From positions 1 through 8,489 of the forward strand of contig CAYTUB010000116.1 of the NCBI GenBank assembly GCA_964441145.1: 8,489 nucleotides of DNA, in the 5' to 3' direction. Positions 1 through 4,824 of this stretch are shown piece by piece. Position numbers and translations under genes: made by a program. The notes under the pieces are model-generated. The model made no database searches. It saw only the letters and a list, made by a program, of their open reading frames with translations, and was not told the DNA's origin. Source of the DNA: SHLQ01 sp964441145. GTDB lineage: Bacteria; Actinomycetota; Acidimicrobiia; Acidimicrobiales; SHLQ01. Numbering within the stretch: position 1 is the first letter of the stretch; each line of letters starts with the position of its first letter.

Positions 1-990
1 ACCCCTTCGAAATTCGCTCCGCGCTGGCACCCGAGCTTGTAGCTCAGTGCCAGCGTCGAGCGTTACGGTCACCATTGCGTCGTGTCCGTAATATTCGACG
101 AGTGAAACGAGGTGCTCCTCACCCGGTTCGACACGTAGATCTTCTGGCCGGATGAGAACGCTCACCGATCCATACGCCGCCTCTTTGAGAGCAACGTCGC
201 CAATAGGGGACGTCGCCTTCGCACCGGATCCTTCACCAGCGAGCAGGTTTGCCTCTCCGACGAAACTTGCGATCCAAGGACTTCGAGGGTGTTCGTAAAG
301 ATGGTGTGGCGTGCCCAACTGCTCGATGACCCCACCTCGCATGACGGCAACTTCGTCGCCCAACACGAAGGCCTCTTCTTGATCGTGGGTCACAAAGACC
401 GAGGTAATCCCGAGTTCGATCAGCAAGCGATGAACTTCGGTTCGGACACCGACACGAAGGGCGGAGTCCAGGTTGGAGAAGGGCTCGTCGAGGAGCAACA
501 CCGTAGGCCTGGGTGCGATCGCCCGGGCGAGCGCGACCCGCTGCTGTTGTCCACCAGACAATGTGTCGGGCATACGGTCAGCTAAGTGTTCTAGGCCAAC
601 CATCTCGAGCGACTCGCTCGCCCGACCATTCTTTCGTTCCTCGCGATCGAGTCCGTACTCGACGTTCTTCCCCACGGTGAGGTGCGGGAACAGCGCCCAG
701 TCTTGAAAGACCATTCCGATGTTGCGTCGCTCGGGCGGCACCCATTGGTTCGGGCCCGCCATGACGGTTTCGCCCACGTTGATCTCGCCACCATCGGGGG
801 TTTCCAAACCAGCGATGAGACGCAGCAGGGTCGTCTTTCCACACCCGCTCGGGCCAAGCAGCGCGAGGCTGCGGCCGGGCTCGACCTCTAGCTCAATTCC
901 GCGAAGAACCTCGGTGTCACCGAACGCCTTATGGACTCCTGTGATCGCCACTCGTCGGGCAACGTCAGCTGTTGTTTTGTCGGTAGGCAT
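1..990 (-). CDS. FbpC-like ABC transporter ATP-binding protein (3' end beyond window)
   Basis: Cytoplasmic ATPase subunit of an importer of the iron(III)/spermidine/putrescine class. The frame is open for 330 codons from ATG at 988-990 and runs off the left edge without a stop. Visible motifs: Walker A GPSGCGKT (residues 46-53), Q-loop Q96 in MVFQDWALFPHLTV, signature LSGGQ (144-148), Walker B VLLLDEP (164-170), D-loop SNLD (172-175), switch His202 in VTHDQEEA. A TOBE-like C-terminal domain begins near VLIRPEDL (278-285). The QDWALFPHLTV and RPEDL stretches resemble FbpC-type iron(III) ATPases most, but substrate cannot be read from an ATPase alone. The start lies 7 bases after the metallopeptidase stop, with no Shine-Dalgarno, so translation is probably coupled to that gene. 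No permease or binding-protein gene is visible on its upstream side; they could lie beyond the left edge or elsewhere. Confidence 0.95.
   Translation of the reverse strand, partial: MPTDKTTADVARRVAITGVHKAFGDTEVLRGIELEVEPGRSLALLGPSGCGKTTLLRLIAGLETPDGGEINVGETVMAGPNQWVPPERRNIGMVFQDWALFPHLTVGKNVEYGLDREERKNGRASESLEMVGLEHLADRMPDTLSGGQQQRVALARAIAPRPTVLLLDEPFSNLDSALRVGVRTEVHRLLIELGITSVFVTHDQEEAFVLGDEVAVMRGGVIEQLGTPHHLYEHPRSPWIASFVGEANLLAGEGSGAKATSPIGDVALKEAAYGSVSVLIRPEDLRVEPGEEHLVSLVEYYGHDAMVTVTLDAGTELQARVPARSEFRRG
22..55. repeat. Nested perfect inverted repeat (strong hairpin) inside the ABC ATPase gene
   Basis: Outer arms CGCTGGCAC (22-30) and GTGCCAGCG (47-55) are exact reverse complements. Inside them GAGCT (33-37) and AGCTC (41-45) pair around the loop TGT. 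The result is a 9-bp stem, a small internal bulge (CC opposite A) and a further 5-bp stem. It lies in the part of the ATPase coding DAGTELQARVPAR in the TOBE-like domain. It may be only a by-product of the codons used; no T-run follows on either strand, so it is not an obvious intrinsic terminator. Confidence 0.55.
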
Positions 991-992
991 CT

Positions 993-1007
993 ATCGATCA
1001 GATCGAT
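993..1007. repeat. Palindrome ATCGATCAGATCGAT across the metallopeptidase stop, 3 bases from the ATPase start
   Basis: Seven-base arms ATCGATC and GATCGAT flank a central A at 1000. On the minus-strand mRNA this can fold into a 6-bp AU-rich-ended hairpin with loop CUG. It covers the metallopeptidase TGA (998-1000) and occupies the place where a Shine-Dalgarno for the ATPase gene would be. It could tune coupled translation by being opened by ribosomes terminating on the upstream gene. That role is inference. Confidence 0.5.
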
Positions 1008-2014
1008 CCATCGGGGAAGGTCCAGCATTGGTCGAAGTCACCGGTGTCAAAGCCACGGTTGAACCACTCGACTCGTTGTGCCGAAGTTCCGTGAGTGAAG
1101 TTCTCCGCATTCGAGCTGCCGGTGATCGCGTCGTCGCCGACGGCATCGGCGGCGCGGACTCCCTCGGTGAGATCTCCATCTTCGAGGAGCAGTGAGTTGT
1201 TGATCAGGTCCTGATCACCGCTGGCCAAGATGGCATCTGTTCGAGCTTGGAAGTCTCTCGCCCACATGCCAGCAAGACAGTCCGCTTGTAGTTCGAGGAA
1301 GACGTTGAGTTCGTTTTGTTGGGCTTGGGAAACGCCGGACTGTGCCTGGCGTACCCGGTTGTTGATGCCGACCACGTTCTGCACGTGGTGACCAATCTCG
1401 TGAGCGAGAATGTATGCCTGGGCGAAGTCGCCTTCAGCGCCGAGTTGTGCCTGCAAGCGGAACATGAACTGCAAATCGATGTAGGCATTGGAGTCTGCCG
1501 GGCAATAGAACGGGCCAACGTTTGAAGAGGCGTTGCCGCATCCACCGGTGGATACCGAGTTATCGAAGATCACGAGCCCAGCTTCGGGGTAGGTCGACCC
1601 TGATTCAGCGAACTCCTCGGACCAGAACACCTGGACGTCGTCGAGTACAGCATTTGCGAGATCGAAGGCGAAGTTCTCGTCAGCACTGAACGATGAGGGG
1701 TCGGCGTTGGACTGTGAGACACCGCCAGTGGAGAAGCCACCGTCATTACCGAGATCGGGGCTGGCCAAGTTGGTGCCGCCGCCGATGCAACTGAAGAGCA
1801 GAAGACCAAAGACAACGACAAGGACGAGACCAAGACCACCGCATCCGCGACGACCGGCAGCCGGACTCGCTGCGCCGCGGGATCCACCCAGCGACCCGCC
1901 TCCCAGGGCGCCTCCCAAGCCTCCGAGACCTCCCGAGCTCAGTCCGCCACTACTACGTGAGCCGCGCCGATCTTGCACGTTGCGGCTGCGATACCCCTTG
2001 GGGACCTTGACCAT
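998..2014 (-). CDS. Membrane-anchored neutral zinc metallopeptidase, YpfJ/KPN_02809 family
   Basis: Putative zinc-dependent peptidase of 338 residues (Pfam Zn_peptidase type); physiological substrate unknown. It opens with a basic segment (KVPKGYRSRNVQDRRG), followed by a Gly/Ser-rich low-complexity stretch (about 21-50) and one transmembrane helix (about 59-77). The catalytic domain should therefore be extracytoplasmic. That domain shows the paired-Cys motif CGNASSNVGPFYCP (159-172), YIDLQFMFRL, the zinc-binding HEIGHH (205-210), ELQADCLAG (241-249), which probably supplies the third ligand, and THGTSAQRVEWFNRGF (307-322). Length and motif order are normal for the family. The ATG at 2012-2014 is supported by AAGGAG six bases upstream. 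The gene follows the small membrane-protein gene by 45 bases and is followed after 7 bases by the ABC ATPase. A weak LFSC lipobox-like stretch ends the helix (Cys76), but a 57-residue N-terminal tail argues for a signal anchor rather than a lipoprotein. Confidence 0.96.
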   Translation of the reverse strand: MVKVPKGYRSRNVQDRRGSRSSGGLSSGGLGGLGGALGGGSLGGSRGAASPAAGRRGCGGLGLVLVVVFGLLLFSCIGGGTNLASPDLGNDGGFSTGGVSQSNADPSSFSADENFAFDLANAVLDDVQVFWSEEFAESGSTYPEAGLVIFDNSVSTGGCGNASSNVGPFYCPADSNAYIDLQFMFRLQAQLGAEGDFAQAYILAHEIGHHVQNVVGINNRVRQAQSGVSQAQQNELNVFLELQADCLAGMWARDFQARTDAILASGDQDLINNSLLLEDGDLTEGVRAADAVGDDAITGSSNAENFTHGTSAQRVEWFNRGFDTGDFDQCWTFPDGSI

Positions 2015-2020
2015 GACACT

Positions 2021-2026
2021 CTCCTT
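2021..2026 (-). promoter_or_regulatory. Shine-Dalgarno AAGGAG of the metallopeptidase gene
   Basis: AAGGAG on the minus strand is separated from the ATG by AGTGTC (6 bases), an ideal spacing that fixes the start. It is the only strong ribosome-binding site in the window. It implies that this gene has its own 5' leader or is read from a longer upstream message, unlike the leaderless-looking starts elsewhere. Confidence 0.85.
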
Positions 2027-2056
2027 GGCTGCGAGACATTCCTCGAGCCGAGTACG

Positions 2057-2062
2057 ACTCTA
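2057..2062 (-). promoter_or_regulatory. Possible -10 element TAGAGT for the metallopeptidase gene
   Basis: TAGAGT matches TANNNT and overlaps the TAG stop of the upstream small-protein gene. Transcription starting about 7 bases further on would give a leader of roughly 36 bases containing the AAGGAG site. No good -35 hexamer is visible. The alternative is that the metallopeptidase is only co-transcribed from the gene upstream. Confidence 0.35.
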
Positions 2063-2473
2063 ACGCGCGGGCCAGCGCATCTCGCCAGTCGACTGGCGCT
2101 CACTAGGGCGTCGACCTCGAGAACGCTTCTCGACCGACGCTTCTCGGGCGTGGACTTCGGCGCCCGCCGCTGCCCGCGCTTGGGAAACAGCGGGTCCTGG
2201 AGTCGACGGTTGGTCAGGCTTCGGTGCCTGCTTGGTGCGCCGAGCCTCGATTGGCTTCGACGAGTCGACCTGTGTGTGGTGCCGGCGTGACAGCCGAGTG
2301 CGCCGAGGCCACACGATAAAGGTCAATAGGTAGGAGGTTCCCCCGATAAAGACGAGCTGAGCAACCACTTCACCAACACTTCGTTCGGTCCCCGTGGTCG
2401 TCGCCAAAACGACGACAACCAACACAACCACAACAATGACGTACAGCCCGAAACGGCTCCACCCTCGACGCAT
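2060..2473 (-). CDS. Small two-helix membrane protein with long basic Pro/Ala-rich tail
   Basis: A 137-residue protein that I do not recognise. A short basic N-terminus (MRRGWSR) precedes a valine-dominated helix (about 8-25). A short loop and a second helix (about 36-55) follow. Residues 57-137 are a polar, strongly basic tail rich in Arg, Pro, Ala and Ser with no evident fold. By the positive-inside rule both termini should be cytoplasmic. The ATG at 2471-2473 is preceded by TACGGT and 7 bases, the leaderless geometry seen at other unit-starting genes here; no upstream in-frame start precedes the TAG in that frame. The hydrophobic N-terminal half looks like a real protein. The tail is low complexity, and its composition alone would not prove that it is coding. 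The metallopeptidase follows 45 bases later in the same direction. Confidence 0.75.
   Translation of the reverse strand: MRRGWSRFGLYVIVVVVLVVVVLATTTGTERSVGEVVAQLVFIGGTSYLLTFIVWPRRTRLSRRHHTQVDSSKPIEARRTKQAPKPDQPSTPGPAVSQARAAAGAEVHAREASVEKRSRGRRPSERQSTGEMRWPAR
2083..2098. repeat. Perfect 16-base palindrome CGCCAGTCGACTGGCG
   Basis: The sequence equals its own reverse complement with no spacer. It lies inside the last codons of the small membrane-protein gene. Relative to the possible TAGAGT promoter for the metallopeptidase it covers roughly -33 to -48, a plausible place for a dimeric regulator. One such palindrome could also arise by chance in a window of this length. Confidence 0.4.
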
Positions 2474-2480
2474 GACCGAG

Positions 2481-2486
2481 ACCGTA
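2481..2486 (-). promoter_or_regulatory. Putative leaderless -10 element TACGGT
   Basis: On the minus strand TACGGT ends 7 bases before the ATG of the 137-residue membrane protein. No Shine-Dalgarno lies between them. A start site at or next to the A of ATG would give a leaderless mRNA. No clear -35 hexamer is visible. Confidence 0.5.
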
Positions 2487-2621
2487 GGCGCAGCCTCACC
2501 GCCAGCGCAATTCGATCCACCACGCGCGTGCCGTATCTAGCATTGCTTTACTACTGCGGTTGTTTGCCCTCGCGAAAGCCACCAGCGAGATAGTGACCAC
2601 AAACGGCCGGGGTCGGTGACC

Positions 2622-2627
2622 TAGGCT
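2622..2627 (+). promoter_or_regulatory. Putative leaderless -10 element TAGGCT
   Basis: TAGGCT is followed by exactly six bases (AGGGCT) and then the GTG start at 2634. The AGGG in the spacer is too close to GTG to act as a Shine-Dalgarno. The position fits a -10 box whose transcript begins at the GTG. Confidence 0.55.
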
Positions 2628-2633
2628 AGGGCT

Positions 2634-3560
2634 GTGCATCGTTCACACATCTTGGCGCGCGAGCTGCGCGGAATTGTTCTTGTCGCCCTCGTTGCGGTAC
2701 TTATCGTCTGGCTATTCGCACGCCTCAGCAACGACCGAGCCCAGGCCCAAGCCGAGGCTGCGCTGACCGAAACGACCACCACCCTCGCACAAACCACTAC
2801 GACGACTACCACGATCGTCGTCGATGACAACCAACGACTGTGCTCTTTGGCGTCGGTATTTCGCGAGGATCTTCGAGCGATCCCTATCAATTTGGTCAAC
2901 CTCGCTGGCGACCCGCTGGCCCAACCGGGCTCTCCCCCTCTCGATGTAGGCATGCACCAACTGGGTGACATCCCCGAGGAAATCCGCCAGTCGCGAACGG
3001 TGGCTGCAGCTGAAGCACTCGCTTCTGGTGCGTCTATCCCGGAGACCACGGCTCCGATTACCACCACTGTTGCGCCTGCCCCAGCGTCTCTGCCGACCCC
3101 TGAGATCATCGACACCGACCGAATTGATCCACTCGAGTCAGGACTACTCGGAGAGCCTCAACGTGTCGCGTTGAACTTCTACACCGCCTCCTCAACCCTT
3201 CGCCTTGGCACGATTTCTGCCGACTTCGCTTCGGTGGCCGACCGCTTCGCAACCTTTGTTGCCATTGGAGAGGGCGCACGATTCGATCTCGAAGAACTGA
3301 ACGAATCTGAGTTCAGCGACCAGTGGATGTCGCTCGCTACACGCCCACCATTTGGTGTCGACGAAACTCTCGGATACATCGAGGAAACCTGCAGCATTCG
3401 CATCGGAACGGGATTCGTCTATCGCGAAGAGGCTCCGGAACTACCGATCCTCGACGAGGTATTCGTCCCCACGCCGGTTGATCCAGGCATTGGGCGACCA
3501 GCCCCCGAGGCCAGCGATGGTGGCGGCGGTGGCGGCGGCGGCGCTTCCGACGATGGGTAA
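2634..3560 (+). CDS. Exported, membrane-anchored protein of unknown function
   Basis: A 308-residue protein that I cannot assign to a family. It has a basic N-terminus (HRSHILARELR), one hydrophobic helix (about 12-30), and a Thr-rich linker containing runs of four and seven Thr (about 45-60). A central acidic region is interrupted by a Pro/Thr/Ala linker (about 137-156). A folded-looking segment follows (about 160-285), then a tail of eight consecutive Gly (296-303). Only two cysteines occur, Cys70 and Cys253, which could form a disulfide outside the cell. Thr/Pro linkers of this type are typical of actinobacterial surface proteins. The GTG start follows a TAGGCT box by 6 bases. The TAA stop overlaps the ATG of the cyclotransferase gene, so the two are almost certainly co-transcribed and translationally coupled. 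A possible signal-peptidase motif AQA at 36-38 would leave an N-terminal Gln39, but the charged residues before it make cleavage doubtful. Confidence 0.88.
   Translation: MHRSHILARELRGIVLVALVAVLIVWLFARLSNDRAQAQAEAALTETTTTLAQTTTTTTTIVVDDNQRLCSLASVFREDLRAIPINLVNLAGDPLAQPGSPPLDVGMHQLGDIPEEIRQSRTVAAAEALASGASIPETTAPITTTVAPAPASLPTPEIIDTDRIDPLESGLLGEPQRVALNFYTASSTLRLGTISADFASVADRFATFVAIGEGARFDLEELNESEFSDQWMSLATRPPFGVDETLGYIEETCSIRIGTGFVYREEAPELPILDEVFVPTPVDPGIGRPAPEASDGGGGGGGGASDDG
3519..3542 (+). repeat. GGC/GGT trinucleotide tract coding eight glycines
   Basis: Eight consecutive Gly codons (GGT or GGC) lie near the 3' end of the exported-protein gene. They end 10 bases before the start of the cyclotransferase. 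Repeats of this kind can expand or contract in units of three bases, changing only the glycine count. The region is G-rich but offers no clear Shine-Dalgarno for the next gene. Confidence 0.7.
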
Positions 3561-4533
3561 GCGTCCGTTTCAGGCGGTCTTAGTCGTCGGGGTGATCGGG
3601 GCAGCCATCGTTGGCTGGTTGTTGTTGTCATCATCACCAGCAGCAGAGCAATCGCAGATCATCGAATCGCTCGAAGCAGCACCAGCGCCGACGGTTCCGG
3701 AGACGTCCGATCCTGCACCGGGGTCGGCAGCAGCAGGCGCCGATGACCCAGCACAAGAAGAAGACTTCCCGGCGATCGTCGACAATGCCCTACGCAACGT
3801 GGACGAGCGAGAGATTCCCATCGACGTAGCTCTCGAAGTGCTCGAAACCTTCGACCACGACACCGGCGCATTCACCCAAGGTTTTGAGCTTTCCGATGGA
3901 CGTCTCTTTGAGAGCACCGGCCTCGTTGGCCAATCAACTATTCGGGAAGTCGATCTCGAAACAGGGGATGTGCTGCGCTCGGCGGATCTGCCCGATGTGT
4001 TTGGGGAGGGCGTCACGGTGATCGAAGACGACGACGAATCAACCGCCATCATGCTCACCTGGCGAGACGAAGTGGCGTTTCGCTTTGACCTTGAGACCTT
4101 CGAGGAGCTTGAGACCTTTTCCTACTCGGGCCAGGGCTGGGGCATCTGCCACGATGGCGAGCGCCTGACCATGTCAAACGGTTCCGATGTCCTCCAATTC
4201 AGGGACCCCGACTCCTTCGAACTACTCGACGAAGTGAACGTGACGCTGTCTGGCACTCCGGTGCTGCTGATCAACGAGCTCGAGTGCGTAGGCGAAGCGG
4301 TTTGGGCCAACATTTGGCAGTCGTCGCTGGTCATCCAGATCGACCCGGCAACTGGCAACGTGACCCGGGTCCTCAACGCCAGCGATCTGACACCGCCCGG
4401 GTTTGAGGGAAACACAAACGACGTGTTGAACGGGATCGCCTACGACGAAACGAACGACACCTACCTTCTCACCGGCAAGCGCTGGCCCGTCACCTACCGA
4501 GTCCGCCTGTTCGACGTCCCAAGCACGAACTAG
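3553..4533 (+). CDS. Membrane-anchored glutaminyl-peptide cyclotransferase (plant/papaya type)
   Basis: Predicted enzyme converting N-terminal glutamine of peptides or proteins to pyroglutamate with release of ammonia (EC 2.3.2.5), 326 residues. It starts with one helix (about 8-25, after MGKRPFQ) and an acidic Pro/Ala linker (about 30-75), placing the domain outside the membrane. The five-bladed-propeller family pattern is well kept: FTQGF (107-111), FESTGLVGQS (119-128), FGEGVT (150-155), LTWRDEVAFRFD (168-179), GQGWGICHDGERLTMSNGS (193-211), NELE (241-244), VWANIW (250-255), IDPATG (263-268), VLNGIAYD (291-298) and TGKRWP (307-312). The Glu of ESTG, the Asn of NELE and the Lys of TGK, which I recall as active-site residues in the papaya enzyme, are present. 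The ATG at 3553 overlaps the upstream stop by eight bases. An in-frame ATG at 3517 would add twelve Ala/Val-rich residues and is less likely. No Shine-Dalgarno is visible, consistent with coupling. Confidence 0.93.
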   Translation: MGKRPFQAVLVVGVIGAAIVGWLLLSSSPAAEQSQIIESLEAAPAPTVPETSDPAPGSAAAGADDPAQEEDFPAIVDNALRNVDEREIPIDVALEVLETFDHDTGAFTQGFELSDGRLFESTGLVGQSTIREVDLETGDVLRSADLPDVFGEGVTVIEDDDESTAIMLTWRDEVAFRFDLETFEELETFSYSGQGWGICHDGERLTMSNGSDVLQFRDPDSFELLDEVNVTLSGTPVLLINELECVGEAVWANIWQSSLVIQIDPATGNVTRVLNASDLTPPGFEGNTNDVLNGIAYDETNDTYLLTGKRWPVTYRVRLFDVPSTN

Positions 4534-4539
4534 TGGGTC

Positions 4540-4562
4540 TGTAACGTGCCTGGCACGTTACA
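4540..4562. terminator. Perfect 23-base palindrome after the cyclotransferase gene; terminator, operator or REP-like element
   Basis: The 11-base arm TGTAACGTGCC and its exact reverse complement flank a single T at 4551. In RNA it gives a 10-bp stem with loop CUG. It begins 7 bases after the cyclotransferase TAG and no U-run follows, so it would be an I-shaped rather than a classical terminator. It also lies about 44-66 bases before the predicted transcript start of the next gene, a position suited to a regulator. Short palindromes with GTGCCTGGCAC cores also occur as dispersed repeats in some genomes (recollection, not checked). No second full copy occurs in this window. Confidence 0.55.
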
Positions 4563-4593
4563 CGGATCAGACCGCACTGATCTCGGCGTCTCA

Positions 4594-4599
4594 TAAGCT
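4594..4599 (+). promoter_or_regulatory. Putative leaderless -10 element TAAGCT
   Basis: TAAGCT is followed by exactly six bases (GGATCC) and the ATG at 4606. No Shine-Dalgarno is present apart from a weak GGA within the spacer. The site would drive a leaderless message for the small membrane protein and gluQ, separate from the cyclotransferase unit. Confidence 0.55.
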
Positions 4600-4605
4600 G
4601 GATCC

Positions 4606-4818
4606 ATGGATTCGTCCTCGCCGCAGCGGCGGCCACAAGACCGGCGTCAACCACGACCGCCGCAACGCCAAGCCCCCGGGCCGCTGCTCGCGGTCATGGG
4701 TGCGACCGCCATCATCTTCATCATCCTTGCTGTCGCGACCGGTGAGTGGGTCTTCTTGGCGCTAGGGATCATCGGGATGCTCGCCGGCCTCGTTCCGATT
4801 CTCGACCGCCGCAACTAG
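4606..4818 (+). CDS. Small two-helix membrane protein, function unknown
   Basis: A 70-residue protein. Residues 1-25 are a Pro/Arg/Gln-rich basic cytoplasmic tail. Two hydrophobic helices follow (about 26-44 and 48-66) with a tight TGEW turn between them, and the chain ends in DRRN. Both termini should face the cytoplasm. The ATG sits 6 bases after a TAAGCT box. The stop is only 6 bases before gluQ, so the two probably share an mRNA. That may make this gene a translational feeder for gluQ rather than a functional partner. I do not recognise a named family. Confidence 0.82.
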   Translation: MDSSSPQRRPQDRRQPRPPQRQAPGPLLAVMGATAIIFIILAVATGEWVFLALGIIGMLAGLVPILDRRN

Positions 4819-4824
4819 CTGACC

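Larger units (their letters stand above)
2474..2633. promoter_or_regulatory. Divergent intergenic region
   Basis: This 160-base gap separates the minus-strand membrane-protein/metallopeptidase/ATPase unit from the plus-strand exported-protein/cyclotransferase unit. It is the longest gene-free stretch in the window. It contains a TANNNT element next to each start codon and a short self-complementary CACGCGCGTG at 2521-2530. I see no tRNA, riboswitch-like structure or small ORF in it. Confidence 0.7.

Noticed and set aside
181..193. The 13-mer CTCTTTGAGAGCA occurs here and again near 3904
   Set aside because: Both copies are in coding sequence of unrelated genes on opposite strands, and one shared 13-mer pair is expected by chance at this window size.
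1776..1787. Lipobox-like LFSC at the end of the metallopeptidase helix
   Set aside because: Phe at -2 is atypical and the helix is preceded by a 57-residue tail, so a signal anchor fits better than a lipoprotein signal.
1707..2063. Plus-strand proline-rich open frame opposite the metallopeptidase N-terminus
   Set aside because: It is the complement of the Gly/Ser-rich segment; there is no start signal and no domain.
2474..2633. Possible tRNA, small RNA or riboswitch in the longest gap
   Set aside because: No cloverleaf, no strong long hairpin and no conserved tract seen; the gap is accounted for by two divergent promoters.
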